This document shows positions 1 through 8,704 of a DNA stretch of 63,465 nucleotides, piece after piece. Below the pieces are notes generated by a model. The model had not been told where the DNA came from, searched no databases, and saw nothing but the letters and a program-made list of their open reading frames with translations. The stretch covers positions 1 through 63,465 of the forward strand of contig JAFEAR010000171.1 in NCBI GenBank assembly GCA_018266335.1, given 5' to 3'. Each line of letters begins with the position of its first letter. Position 1 is the first letter of the stretch. The stretch is from Bdellovibrionales bacterium. Lineage in GTDB: Bacteria > Bdellovibrionota > UBA2428. A program made the translations under genes and the position numbers.

Positions 1-1507
1 ACTTTGCGAGCATGCCATGGAGGCCGCCGAAGGGTCCGTTAGACATCACTAGCGCTACCACTCCGGAGCCACCTACATTTTTTTGCCAAGCGCCAAAGGC
101 TTCGGCCAATTCCGGAATACTCGCCTTCCAGGTGAGTGTCTTGCCCTTCAATGCGGGCCGATCGCCCATCGCCGCCACGAGTGCGGGCACATCCAATTTT
201 TCACCCGCCGGAATATTCGTTTTGGTGGGCGTCACCAGAAACACCGAATCGGCGTCGTCAAAACACTCTGCAAATTGCGCCGCCATCACATTCCGCGCCG
301 AAGTAGCCGAGCGCGGTTCAAAGAACGCTGCTAACTTGCGCGTGGGGTAGCGATCACGAATGGCGCGCACAGTTTCGCGAATAGCTGTGGGATGGTGCGC
401 GAAATCATCGATAACCACCAGGGCCGGGCTCGCAAACACTTCGTCCTGACGCCGCTTCACGCCCGCAAAGGTATCCAAAAAAGTCTGCAGCTGCGCCGTA
501 GTTTTCGCTTCGCCCGATGCCAACAGGGTGCCCACCACACCCGTAAGATTGAGGGCGTTGTGATAACCCGTCATCGGCGACAACAATTCAATCGTTCCCA
601 GTTCCGGAGTCTGAATGCGGCACGCGGTTCCTACCAATCCACTCGGTGAATTCGGCAGACGACGCGCTTCACTGCCCAACAAACGGTAGCGCGACGAAGC
701 CATGGCTCCATAGCGGTGACAGGGGATTTTTCGTTGCGCAAAGGACTGCGCCACCCGCTGCACCGAAGCGGCGCGCGGTGAGCTTTCGTCGTCCACCAGG
801 AGCCAGCCCTCGCGAGTCAAATCGGCGAGCTTCAAAAAGCTGTCTTCAATGGCCGCCACGTTTTTAAAAATATCCGCATGATCAAATTCAATGCCCGTGC
901 AGAGCACCCACGACGGACGGTAATGTAAAAACTTAGAACCCTTGTCCCAGTAGGCCGTGTCGTACTCGTCGCCTTCGGTGACGAACACCTTTCCGGCACC
1001 CACGTGGCAGCCCTGATTAAAATTCTTAGGAATCCCGCCGATCAAAAAACCAGGCGCGCGCCCCAAACTCTCGAGGGCCCACGCAAGCACACTCGTGGTG
1101 GTCGTCTTGCCGTGCGTGCCCGCGACCACAAAACTGCGCCGATCGCGAATGCTAAATTCCGCAAGCGCCTCGGGAAAACTCATGCGGCGCAGACCTAATT
1201 TTTCTACGGCCTCGGCCTCTACGTGCCCACGGCTGATCGCGTTGCCGATCACAACTAAATCGGGATGCGATTTTTCCAAACCCCAAGCCGCACCGGTGAT
1301 GTGGCTCGCATCGTAACTCGCCTTCAGCGGCATGCCCCGTCGCGCCAAAAATTCACTCATCGGCGGATAAAGCGGACCATCGCTGCCGGTTACGAACCAG
1401 CCGTCGTCCTGCAACAAGGCCGCCAGGGCGCCCATGCCCGTGCCGCCGATCGCCACGAAGTGCACCCACTTCGCCGGATTTTTTGAATTTAAGTTGAGGC
1501 TCCCCAT
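1..1507 (-). CDS. mpl: Mpl murein tripeptide ligase (partial, C-terminus cut by window edge)
   Basis: UDP-N-acetylmuramate:L-alanyl-gamma-D-glutamyl-meso-diaminopimelate ligase of the Mur ligase family. It re-attaches recovered tripeptide to UDP-MurNAc in the cytoplasm during peptidoglycan recycling. The frame is open from ATG at 1507 to base 1. The translation shows an N-terminal dinucleotide-type loop (IGGTGMGALA, about residues 20-29), the ATP-binding P-loop AGTHGKTTTT (about 124-133), and the DFAHHPTAIRE motif that separates Mpl from MurC. The last readable residues (FGGLHGMLAK) match the extreme C-terminus of Mpl, so only a few residues are missing. The start lies inside the end of the upstream serine hydrolase gene (19-base overlap), indicating coupling. 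The identification is secure. Confidence 0.93.
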   Translation of the reverse strand, partial: MGSLNLNSKNPAKWVHFVAIGGTGMGALAALLQDDGWFVTGSDGPLYPPMSEFLARRGMPLKASYDASHITGAAWGLEKSHPDLVVIGNAISRGHVEAEAVEKLGLRRMSFPEALAEFSIRDRRSFVVAGTHGKTTTTSVLAWALESLGRAPGFLIGGIPKNFNQGCHVGAGKVFVTEGDEYDTAYWDKGSKFLHYRPSWVLCTGIEFDHADIFKNVAAIEDSFLKLADLTREGWLLVDDESSPRAASVQRVAQSFAQRKIPCHRYGAMASSRYRLLGSEARRLPNSPSGLVGTACRIQTPELGTIELLSPMTGYHNALNLTGVVGTLLASGEAKTTAQLQTFLDTFAGVKRRQDEVFASPALVVIDDFAHHPTAIRETVRAIRDRYPTRKLAAFFEPRSATSARNVMAAQFAECFDDADSVFLVTPTKTNIPAGEKLDVPALVAAMGDRPALKGKTLTWKASIPELAEAFGAWQKNVGGSGVVALVMSNGPFGGLHGMLAK

Positions 1508-2523
1508 GTAGGGGAAAGTTTACCCTGCCAGAAGTCCGAGAAAAACCTGCGGCGCAGCTTTTTGGTCGCTTCTTGCGATTCCGGCCCATGAACGGGGTAT
1601 GTACGGTTCGTTAAGAGCACTGCGGCGCGGCCCGAGGGAGGATGCCACCAAAAGGCCGTGCCCGTCCAACCCGTATGGCCCAGCGCCCGCTCGGGCGAAG
1701 GATAGCCTCCGAGAGAATCGGGAGAATTCGCGGGACGGTCCCAGCCTGCATAAAAGCGTTCACCAGGGCCCGGATGCCCGTTCAAGGGAGTGAGCCATTG
1801 ATTGACGCGCCCATCCCGCAATCGCCAATTTTGGAGCGCCTGCAACCAAGCCCAAACTTCATCTAAATCACCGAACAAACCGGAATGTGGCGCGATGCCG
1901 CCCAATAAAGCCGCACGATCATCGTTCACCGTGCCCAAAGGAATGCGGTCTTCCGAGGGGCGCGTGCGGCTCAGTCGGTCGGAATCTCGAACTCCGTACG
2001 TAAGCGCCAACGCCGGCAAGCCGTGCTCGCGTTTCCAAGCATCCCACTGTACGGCTAAGTCGTGGCCTGCGCGACGCTCCAAAAAACATCCGAGCAACAA
2101 AAAACCCAGATCCGAATAAACCACTTGGCTCTCCGGTCCGGCCTCGCTCCGCGAAATTTGCGTTAGCACCTCGGTCCACAACGCCGTCCGCGACGCACAG
2201 AAACCCGGACTGCCACGCGGAGGATCGCAAAAATTCATGTAGGGAATTAAGCGCGCGCGATGCTCCCAGGCGGCGCCCAAAGTTGCCGACTCCAGCCAAG
2301 TTCCTTCGAGCTCGGGCAAAACTGCGGCCAACGGCTGCGCGCGGTAAGCGTCCCACCTAAGGCCGCTCGCTAACCAATCGGACACCAAAAGTGAGGAAGT
2401 AGAAATAACCTTAGTGAGCGAAGCTAAATCGTAAACACTCTGCCCTGCGGGAGGAGGCGAGCCCACGGCACCGCTCAGCGGGGAAGCACCCAAAACACCC
2501 GCACGCCAATTGCCTTGAATCAT
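1489..2523 (-). CDS. Beta-lactamase-fold serine hydrolase
   Basis: A 344-residue protein of the serine beta-lactamase/penicillin-binding (class C-like) fold. Visible motifs are SLTK (catalytic Ser35 and Lys38), YSD near residue 135 (the Tyr-x-Asn/Asp box), and GHTGWTGT near residue 285 (the HTG third box). No signal peptide is obvious, so it may act in the cytoplasm. Overlap with mpl suggests a job in murein peptide turnover or recycling, for example as an esterase or peptidase, rather than antibiotic resistance. That role is inference from context; the fold assignment is firm. The usual N-terminal region before the SxxK box is short, but the three boxes are intact. Confidence 0.82.
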   Translation of the reverse strand: MIQGNWRAGVLGASPLSGAVGSPPPAGQSVYDLASLTKVISTSSLLVSDWLASGLRWDAYRAQPLAAVLPELEGTWLESATLGAAWEHRARLIPYMNFCDPPRGSPGFCASRTALWTEVLTQISRSEAGPESQVVYSDLGFLLLGCFLERRAGHDLAVQWDAWKREHGLPALALTYGVRDSDRLSRTRPSEDRIPLGTVNDDRAALLGGIAPHSGLFGDLDEVWAWLQALQNWRLRDGRVNQWLTPLNGHPGPGERFYAGWDRPANSPDSLGGYPSPERALGHTGWTGTAFWWHPPSGRAAVLLTNRTYPVHGPESQEATKKLRRRFFSDFWQGKLSPTWGAST

Positions 2524-2544
2524 GGGCCCTCCTGAGGGCCCATT

Positions 2545-3696
2545 CTACATCCGTTTTTCTACGGAGTAGAGGTGCAGCTTGTTGCGGCCAGAAATCACGG
2601 CCAAGCGCTTGCCGTCGAAAGAGGGCGCGGCCACCGTACCCAGCCCATAATTTGCTTCCCATACCAGCGCGCCCGTTTTGCGATCCAAAATCACAACTCC
2701 AGTGCGCGACGTCGACACGGACAAATAACCATCCAGCACCGTGGCCGGCCGCGAGCCCAAACCACGCGCACCGAGATCGGCACTCCAAATGACATGATTG
2801 TCTTCGAGGGAAATTTTGTTCACGCGGCTATCACGCGTGGACAAGTAAATGGCCTTTTCTTGGAAATCAATGAAGGGCGCCGTCGAAGCCGCGCCGGCTA
2901 GCGACCACAGCGTAGAGCCGTCACGCGCACGCAGAGCAACCAAATCGCCGTCCACGAGGGCCAAGTAAATCACCGCCCCGTCGGGCGACAAAACGGGCGA
3001 GGTGTCTGCATCCTTAAAGCGACCCGGACGATCGAAGTTTCGCTCCCAAAGCGTCTTACCCGAGCTTGCTTCGAAGGCGACAAAGGCCCCATCCGAAAAA
3101 CCCGCGTACACCGTTTTGCCGTCAGCACTCAGCGCCGGTACGGCCGAACCGCGCAGCGACCACTGTACGTTCGTGCCGTCCTTCGCCGGCCGCTTGTAAT
3201 TCCAAACCGAGGTGCCACGCTTTTCATCGAAGGCCGAAATCGAATCGTCCTGCGTCGTCACGTAAAGCAACCCCTGGGAGGCCGAAATTCCGCCGGCCGT
3301 TTCGGCGGGCAAATGGCTCGTCCACTCAATTTCGCCCGTAGCTAAGCGAATCTTATAGAGCTTCGCATCCATGCTCGCCGCCACCACAAAGGAGCCCAAA
3401 AGAAGGGGCTGCGCGGAAAATCCCGTTACCGAGGAACGCGTCCACCGAGGAGAAAGAGTGCGCACATCGCGCACCTCTAAGTTGCCCCCCATGGTGGCCA
3501 GCAGAACGTCATCGTTGTCCAAAAAGCGCGGGGCCACCGAACTTCCCGGCAGCGAATTTCCGGCAAACACTCCCTGCGGCAATTCCTTCGTGCTGAACTC
3601 CGTCACCCGTAAGGGTGATTTCGGCAACGAACTGCGCAAATGGGCACAGGCCCCGAGCAACAACAGCGGACTCGCGAGCACGAGTTTTTTAATCAT
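2545..3696 (-). CDS. bamB: BamB-like PQQ-repeat outer-membrane lipoprotein
   Basis: A 383-residue lipoprotein made of PQQ/beta-propeller repeats. The N-terminus is a lipoprotein signal with lipobox LGAC (Cys16). Repeats with the pattern GxVYAG / DLVALRARDGSTLWSL / LDRKTGALVWEANYG recur along the chain, as expected for an eight-bladed BamB propeller that supports the BAM outer-membrane protein assembly machine from the periplasmic side. Length is close to the usual 380-390. The neighbouring upstream gene is a YfgM-like TPR protein, the same pairing seen in enterobacteria (yfgM-bamB), with a 12-base gap, so the two are probably co-transcribed. The family also includes PQQ-dependent dehydrogenase-like proteins, but no enzyme domain is present. 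Confidence 0.82.
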   Translation of the reverse strand: MIKKLVLASPLLLLGACAHLRSSLPKSPLRVTEFSTKELPQGVFAGNSLPGSSVAPRFLDNDDVLLATMGGNLEVRDVRTLSPRWTRSSVTGFSAQPLLLGSFVVAASMDAKLYKIRLATGEIEWTSHLPAETAGGISASQGLLYVTTQDDSISAFDEKRGTSVWNYKRPAKDGTNVQWSLRGSAVPALSADGKTVYAGFSDGAFVAFEASSGKTLWERNFDRPGRFKDADTSPVLSPDGAVIYLALVDGDLVALRARDGSTLWSLAGAASTAPFIDFQEKAIYLSTRDSRVNKISLEDNHVIWSADLGARGLGSRPATVLDGYLSVSTSRTGVVILDRKTGALVWEANYGLGTVAAPSFDGKRLAVISGRNKLHLYSVEKRM

Positions 3697-3708
3697 GAAA
3701 AATCTTCC

Positions 3709-4413
3709 TTAGCCCTGAGGCAAGTTGAGCAAAGCACGCGCCTTACGCGCGTAGGAAGAGTTCGGAAACTCTTGAATGAGTTTTTCGTAGGCCGCCTTTG
3801 CTTCCTCTTTTTTGCCGAGTTCATTCAGGGCGCGCGCCTGGCCCAGGTAGGCCACGGGCTTGAGCGGATTGTCTTTCATGGCCAACGACGATTCGAAAGT
3901 TTTGCGGGCCTCGTCGAAATTCTTCTGCGCCTCAAAGCAAGTGGCCACCCCTTCGAGCCCCATGGCCCGGTACAGTGACTGACTTTCGCCCGTGGAGTTG
4001 TTCGCAACGTCCTGGTAGGCCGTGCGAGCCGCGTCGAAGTTATTCTCCAAAAAATGAAAGCGTCCCAAACGCAAACCGGCCAGCGAAGCCGCCACCGTGT
4101 GGGGATACTGCTGCAGCACGCGGTTGATGTTGTTTACGTAAGTTGTTTTTTGTTCGGGCGTCCATTTGGCAAAGAGCTCCGCAAAGACGGGCGTCGATTC
4201 GGGACCAGAATTTTCCGTGCTCTCGGCGGAACGTTCCATTTTTTCGACATCGAACAACGCCGAAAAAGCCTGCTCGTTTTTTTCTTCACTCCGCGACTTC
4301 ATGAACAACCAGGCACCGGCAATCAACGCCACGACCGCAATGGCGGTGACGGATAGCTTCAGCAACTGGGCTGCGTTCTCGACTTTTCTTTCTTGGGCGA
4401 CCTGTTGATTCAT
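3709..4413 (-). CDS. YfgM-like membrane-anchored TPR protein
   Basis: A 234-residue protein with one transmembrane helix (about residues 17-35) and a periplasmic tetratricopeptide region; repeat-like segments include AAYEKLIQEFPNSSYARKA near the C-terminus. YfgM proteins are ancillary subunits of the SecYEG translocon that hand clients to periplasmic chaperones. Placement directly before bamB supports that assignment. I chose ATG 4413 (MNQQVAQERK), because the amphipathic basic N-terminus before the helix fits the family. An in-frame ATG at 4431 or a start farther upstream is possible; none has a strong ribosome-binding site. Its start faces the divergent gene at 4438 with only 24 bases between. 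Confidence 0.7.
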   Translation of the reverse strand: MNQQVAQERKVENAAQLLKLSVTAIAVVALIAGAWLFMKSRSEEKNEQAFSALFDVEKMERSAESTENSGPESTPVFAELFAKWTPEQKTTYVNNINRVLQQYPHTVAASLAGLRLGRFHFLENNFDAARTAYQDVANNSTGESQSLYRAMGLEGVATCFEAQKNFDEARKTFESSLAMKDNPLKPVAYLGQARALNELGKKEEAKAAYEKLIQEFPNSSYARKARALLNLPQG

Positions 4414-4437
4414 GGCGTTTGAAGGTACCATGGAAGA

Positions 4438-4938
4438 ATGAAAGTTGCAGCCCGAACTCACTTCTTCAGCGCCCTCGTTGCTGGTCTTTTGGCCCTAAGC
4501 TTTGCGCCCCATAATTCGTCCGCAAAAGATCTTTCGGGTCGCTTTGGAATTGGCGTGGCCAACATCAACGACCCCGGCCTCCCGCCCGCCCTTTCGCTGG
4601 ACTGGCACGTGTCGCCCTCCTCGGCCTTCGAATTCAACATGGCCATCGACACGGACTCCACCAACAACAACTTCAGCCTCGGCTCGCGTTACTGGCGGCA
4701 CATTTTCATTGAAGAGAACGCCTTTTTCTCGGCGGTGCTGGGTGGAGGGCTTTTGTCGCAGCAAGTCGATGGTTCTTCGAAGTCGGGCTACTATCTGGAG
4801 TGCGGCGCAGGCTCGAAGTTCTTTTTGCCCGGACTACCGAATTTAGCCGGCGGCTTTGTGGGCACCATCGGAGTGCGCTCTGCAGGCGCCGTGCGCTTCT
4901 TGACCCAGGCCCTCTTCAGCATCCACTATTACTTTTGA
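4438..4938 (+). CDS. Small outer-membrane beta-barrel candidate
   Basis: A 166-residue exported protein. It has a signal peptide (basic start, hydrophobic stretch ALVAGLLALSF, then SSA-KD as a likely cleavage site) followed by alternating polar/aromatic strands (FEFNMAID, FSLGSRYW, FFSAVLGGGLL, GYYLECGAGSKFF). It ends in Tyr-Tyr-Phe, the aromatic C-terminus expected of barrels recognised by BAM. The length would fit an eight-stranded barrel. No family is recognised. It is followed after 25 bases by another barrel-like gene, so they probably form a pair. ATG 4438 has only a distant AAGG (4422-4425) as ribosome-binding site. Confidence 0.6.
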   Translation: MKVAARTHFFSALVAGLLALSFAPHNSSAKDLSGRFGIGVANINDPGLPPALSLDWHVSPSSAFEFNMAIDTDSTNNNFSLGSRYWRHIFIEENAFFSAVLGGGLLSQQVDGSSKSGYYLECGAGSKFFLPGLPNLAGGFVGTIGVRSAGAVRFLTQALFSIHYYF

Positions 4939-4963
4939 ACCTAACCTTTGACTCGGAGCAAAA

Positions 4964-5728
4964 ATGTCCGCACTTCGCGCCTTCACTCTCGCCTCGATGC
5001 TCACCGGCTTAGCCCTTACGGCTGCGCCCGCCCGGGCCCAGCAAGGATTCGGCACGACCGGCTACGATGACTACGGTTCTTTCTCGACCGACCCCGTAGA
5101 TCTCGACAACGAAGTCTCGGACATGTTCGGCCGCTTTTTCCAAAACTCTTTTCACCTCGGCACCAACATCTTTACCGATGGTCTAGGCGAAGCCTATTCC
5201 GCCGGCGTGTTGCTGCAGCTCAAATTCATTTTTTACTTCGATAAAATTTGGGCGGGCGAGCTCGGCGCCGGATGGGCTCAGCACTCGGGCGTGTACAACG
5301 CCACGAACACCCGCGCAAAGAACGTGAACGTAGAACAAAAAATGACTTACATTCCCGTCTCGCTCGGGATTCGTTACGGCTTTGATCAAGAAGTCCTTCC
5401 CCGGGGCTTGGCCGTCATGAACCCGTACTTGTCCGGTAACGCAGAGTACGTGTTTCGCTCGGAAGAAGTCGTCGGCACTCCCACCACCGGCGGACTCTCG
5501 ACCGCACTCCAAACCAAGATCACCACCGGTGCCGTAAACTCCAGCACGGGCGTAGGCATTAACTTCGGCGGTGGCATGGAGTTCGACGTTTACCGTCGCA
5601 AACTTTTCCTGGGTCTCGACCTTCGTTACCACATGCTCTTCTGGTCCGACGCCGACGTTCTCTTCGGAACTTTGAATCGCAAGGGCAACGCCCTTTCCAT
5701 TCTCGGAACCCTGACATATAATTACTAG
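4964..5728 (+). CDS. Outer-membrane beta-barrel protein
   Basis: A 254-residue exported protein with signal peptide (MSALRAFTLASMLTG... ending APARA-QQ). The mature part has many amphipathic beta strands such as LLQLKFIFYFDK, TYIPVSLGIRYGF, LFLGLDLRYHMLFW, and a terminal ILGTLTYNY. A non-strand linker rich in Asp and Phe occupies about residues 27-60. The organisation resembles the outer-membrane barrel domain proteins found in myxobacteria and bdellovibrios next to gliding-type TPR proteins, but I cannot assign a subfamily. It lies 25 bases downstream of the 166-residue barrel gene and probably shares its transcript. Confidence 0.65.
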   Translation: MSALRAFTLASMLTGLALTAAPARAQQGFGTTGYDDYGSFSTDPVDLDNEVSDMFGRFFQNSFHLGTNIFTDGLGEAYSAGVLLQLKFIFYFDKIWAGELGAGWAQHSGVYNATNTRAKNVNVEQKMTYIPVSLGIRYGFDQEVLPRGLAVMNPYLSGNAEYVFRSEEVVGTPTTGGLSTALQTKITTGAVNSSTGVGINFGGGMEFDVYRRKLFLGLDLRYHMLFWSDADVLFGTLNRKGNALSILGTLTYNY

Positions 5729-5746
5729 TCAGGGAGGTCCAAGAAG

Positions 5747-6016
5747 TTGAGCGCACGCGAAACACCTGTATTCCGTTTCATCGCCACGACTTGGAGCGCC
5801 TTCACTGCATCTTCGCGCCGCCGGCGCGCCGAATCCCGCAGCCAAACCCTGGGAACCTACTTTTGTTCGGATGTGAAGCCCACCCTCGTGTCGGGTCGCT
5901 CCTTTGAACTCTTCTACCGCTCACGTTTTGCGTGGACGCTCGTGCAAATCGTATTTTTTAGTTTGCTCGCGGCCTGGACGCTGAAAAACTACGTTGCCGT
6001 GATCAAGAGTCTGTAG
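5747..6016 (+). CDS. Small basic protein with C-terminal membrane helix
   Basis: An 89-residue unknown protein. The N-terminal half is Arg/Ser-rich (SSRRRRAESRSQ, about 22-33) and a single hydrophobic helix lies near the C-terminus (LVQIVFFSLLAAWTL). It begins with TTG, supported by GGGAGG at 5732-5737. It follows the barrel gene after 18 bases and its last 14 bases overlap the convergent lytic transglycosylase gene. The function is unknown; a tail-anchored inner-membrane protein is the best description. Confidence is reduced because of the rare start codon and low-complexity N-terminus. Confidence 0.45.
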   Translation: MSARETPVFRFIATTWSAFTASSRRRRAESRSQTLGTYFCSDVKPTLVSGRSFELFYRSRFAWTLVQIVFFSLLAAWTLKNYVAVIKSL

Positions 6017-6695
6017 ACGCCAGCAGGCCCGGCTTCCGGGACAGATCAATCTTACCGAAGAAGCCCAAAGCACGTTGCACGCGTTGAATGTAATCCATTC
6101 CGGGATTGGAACCTTCCTTGAGGGACTGCTGAATTTTCGTGGGACCAACGTTGTACGAGGCCAGAGCCAGCGAATCGCTGCCGCCAAAACGAATGCGCAG
6201 CTGGGAAAGATAAAAAGCTCCGAGCAACACGGAGAGCCGAATATCGTGGGCGTCGCGCTCGGGATCCATCGCGAGGAGAGGATCTTCCGGATCCAGCGTC
6301 CGAATAAACTCGGGCCAAATGTGTTTGGCCGTACCGGGTTGAATTTGCAGAATGCCGGCGGCGCCTTTGTTCGAGAGCGCCTCTTTGGTCAACCCGCTCT
6401 CCACGAGGGCCACGGCCGCCAGGAGCTTGTAAGCCACGCCGTAGCGCTTTTCGGCTTCCACCACGGACAAGAAAACTTCGTCGCGCTCGCCCACTCCGCC
6501 GGTCGCACCGGACAGCGCTAGGCCCCGGTCGAACTCGGCACGTTTGCTGTCAAGATCGCGCAAACAAAGGCGCGTCCAGGTCGATTCGCAAATGCTGAGC
6601 AGGCGTTGGTGGTAGGGATTGATGATGTCGTTCATACGACTACCGGCCATCAGCAGGGAGACGGCCAGCGCTAGAGTGAAAGTAAGGCGCTTCAT
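6003..6695 (-). CDS. Lytic transglycosylase (SLT domain)
   Basis: A 230-residue exported muramidase of the Slt70/MltC-like GH23 family. It cleaves the MurNAc-GlcNAc bond of peptidoglycan to leave 1,6-anhydro ends. The catalytic Glu is E99 in ALVESGL, followed by the family motifs NKGAAGILQIQPGTA and LASYNVGP. The signal sequence is MKRLTFTLALAVSLLMAGS; there is no lipobox, so the protein should be periplasmic or membrane-tethered. I chose ATG 6695 because it gives a clean signal peptide; the longer frame reaches 6734. The gene stands alone on this strand. Confidence 0.85.
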   Translation of the reverse strand: MKRLTFTLALAVSLLMAGSRMNDIINPYHQRLLSICESTWTRLCLRDLDSKRAEFDRGLALSGATGGVGERDEVFLSVVEAEKRYGVAYKLLAAVALVESGLTKEALSNKGAAGILQIQPGTAKHIWPEFIRTLDPEDPLLAMDPERDAHDIRLSVLLGAFYLSQLRIRFGGSDSLALASYNVGPTKIQQSLKEGSNPGMDYIQRVQRALGFFGKIDLSRKPGLLASTDS

Positions 6696-6819
6696 CGGAA
6701 GCGAGGTTGTACGCAAAGCCCTAGGGGCACACAAGAAAATTCGCCCCTGCTAATTTGGGGCCATCAAATTTTTTATAATAAATTCAATATTTTACAAAAA
6801 CAGATCCGAACGCTACACC

Positions 6820-6848
6820 TTGCGCTTAGCTAACGCATTGCGTACAAT
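6820..6848 (+). promoter_or_regulatory. Candidate sigma70-type promoter for the 6866 gene
   Basis: The -10 box TACAAT at 6843-6848 (5 of 6) and TTGCGC at 6820-6825 (3 of 6) are separated by 17 bases. Transcription would start about 6855, giving a very short leader that contains the AGGGGGAG ribosome-binding site. The upstream stretch 6765-6800 is AT-rich and could act as an UP-like element. Confidence 0.35.
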
Positions 6849-6865
6849 AGTTGCCAGGGGGAGCC

Positions 6866-7735
6866 ATGAATCGACTCATCATTCTTGCCGCTACGGCCAC
6901 TTTTTGCGCAACACCCGTCGCCTTCGCAGACAGTCCGGACCCCAATGCCCAACAGGCCGTAAACGACGCCAGCGCCGGCATCCAAACGCTCATCAAGCCT
7001 GGCCGCTACATGGGCCGCAACTCCGCTGGCGAGCCCTGCACGGTGGTCGTGAAGGCTGGCCCCAATGGACTCATCATCAACGCCTGGAACAACAAGGCCG
7101 TAGACTTCAAACGAGTCATCAAGAATCCCAAGACCGGCACCTTCAACCGCATCACCACCCGAAAAGATGGTCAGCAGGAATGGGCCCACTTTGAATTGAA
7201 TTATCGCCCCGACCCTGACCTGGGTACTGGCATCGAACCCGTGGGCCAAATGGCCGACCTCGCCCAACTCCCTAACCAGGGGGCCTTCTCGAGTCTCGTG
7301 CGCGGTTACGACTTTAATAAGGACAAGAAAACCGTAGAGCTCAGCACGAACAAATTAGAGTACGCCTTCGAAGACGACGATCGTTACATCAAGAACGGCG
7401 AAGACCTCGTGCGCCGCACGCCCACCGACCCCAAGGACGTTGATTACAAACCGAACGCCGCGAATGTGCGCCTGGTAAAGCGTCAGTACTCCATGTCCCT
7501 CTCGGACACGCCGGAGAATGGCCTGGCCGTAACGCTCAATACGTCCATGGCGCGCGCTATTTCGGCGCCTAAATTCACGAACAACGCCTACGCTAAATGG
7601 AAAGCGACCGACAAAAAAGAAAGCTTTCGCCCGAGCCAAAGCCTGACTTGCTCCAAGCTCGTTGCAACCGGCACCGCACCCAACAAGGGCAAAGCCTACG
7701 ACCGCGACAATCCGCCGCCCTCGGCCGTGCACTAA
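6866..7735 (+). CDS. Unknown secreted protein
   Basis: A 289-residue exported protein of unknown function. The signal peptide is MNRLIILAATATFCATPVAFA with cleavage expected before DSPDP. Start ATG 6866 is fixed by the purine-rich AGGGGGAG immediately upstream (6856-6863). The mature protein has a first segment about residues 40-90 with GRYMGRNSAGEPCTVVVK, then a Pro/Asp-rich middle and a second Cys at SLTCSK near residue 263. The two lone cysteines (about residues 58 and 263) could form one disulfide. It ends in a disordered Pro-rich tail. No homologous family is recognised. Confidence 0.7.
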   Translation: MNRLIILAATATFCATPVAFADSPDPNAQQAVNDASAGIQTLIKPGRYMGRNSAGEPCTVVVKAGPNGLIINAWNNKAVDFKRVIKNPKTGTFNRITTRKDGQQEWAHFELNYRPDPDLGTGIEPVGQMADLAQLPNQGAFSSLVRGYDFNKDKKTVELSTNKLEYAFEDDDRYIKNGEDLVRRTPTDPKDVDYKPNAANVRLVKRQYSMSLSDTPENGLAVTLNTSMARAISAPKFTNNAYAKWKATDKKESFRPSQSLTCSKLVATGTAPNKGKAYDRDNPPPSAVH

Positions 7736-7752
7736 GCCACGTTCCCGAGTCT

Positions 7753-8646
7753 TTATTTAGTGTACTGATGAATGAGCGCAGACTTGCCGATGTTGAGTCC
7801 CGTGCGCAGGGATTCCCATTTAGCGGGCTGCTGCGCTACGAACTCACGTAGGTGCCCATTTAAAAGTGCGGAGTGCATCTCCAGAAAATCCACCACCGAA
7901 GGCGCCGTATCGACGTAATCGCCCAGGTAACTGTGCTCCACCCGCAAGTCCGCCAGCGGCATTCCAAAACTCTGCGATTCAAACGGAATCACGCCATCAT
8001 TAACGGGGCTCTGTCCCTTGAAGAACAAATCCTGCCACAGCAGCGCAAAACCCACTTTGGACATCCACGTGGACGCCTGCTCGGCCTTATCCAAATAAGT
8101 GCGGTAGCTGTAGTAGGCCACCCCGGGCACCATCGGAGAATAGGTTTGAGTTTGGGTCGGATCATTAAAGATACGCACCGCCACCACGCCCAGCTGTTCT
8201 AGTCCCGTATGCACCTTCGGAAAGGTGCTCCGCAAAAGGTCTGCGTACGGAGTTCCTAGGTGCGGCGAAGAAACAGTCGTGAGCGAAGCAATGTAACGCG
8301 AGAGCGGTTGAGCACGACCGTTCTGATCCTTCACGGTCAAATGCGCCAGCGCATAGCGACTCACCACCCCACCCATGGAATGAGCCACGAGATTGCAGCG
8401 AAAACTAGGATTGGTTTTTACTTCGGCCGCAATTTTTTCGGTCAACCGCGCAGCACGCTCTTGCACGCTACCCATGACACCCACGTCGAAGGGAACAAAA
8501 TTCACGCCGCGCGTTTTGAGTTCGCTGGGCATGAAAGAAAAATAATAGAGGTTGCTGCCGCCCATGCCGGGCACGTAGCAGAGAGGGAGCGCCGCGAAGA
8601 GCAACGTGGACTGAAACTTTCTTTTCAAAAAGCCGGTCACCTTCAT
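7753..8646 (-). CDS. LipA-like alpha/beta hydrolase (triacylglycerol lipase family)
   Basis: A 297-residue alpha/beta hydrolase. The nucleophile elbow is AHSMGG (Ser90). An oxyanion-type PGMGGSNLYY lies near residue 26. A catalytic Asp candidate is in NDGVIPFES (about 218) and a His candidate in EHSYLGDY (about 237), the order seen in Pseudomonas-type lipases. The short hydrophobic N-terminus (LLFAALPLC) could be a signal peptide, so secretion to the periplasm or outside is likely. It lies 58 bases downstream of uvrC in the same direction. The substrate is not evident from the sequence. Confidence 0.8.
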   Translation of the reverse strand: MKVTGFLKRKFQSTLLFAALPLCYVPGMGGSNLYYFSFMPSELKTRGVNFVPFDVGVMGSVQERAARLTEKIAAEVKTNPSFRCNLVAHSMGGVVSRYALAHLTVKDQNGRAQPLSRYIASLTTVSSPHLGTPYADLLRSTFPKVHTGLEQLGVVAVRIFNDPTQTQTYSPMVPGVAYYSYRTYLDKAEQASTWMSKVGFALLWQDLFFKGQSPVNDGVIPFESQSFGMPLADLRVEHSYLGDYVDTAPSVVDFLEMHSALLNGHLREFVAQQPAKWESLRTGLNIGKSALIHQYTK

Positions 8647-8704
8647 AACTATAAGAACTAGACCCTCACCAAAGCGAACGCAATATGAGCCATGCCGCAG
8701 GCGG

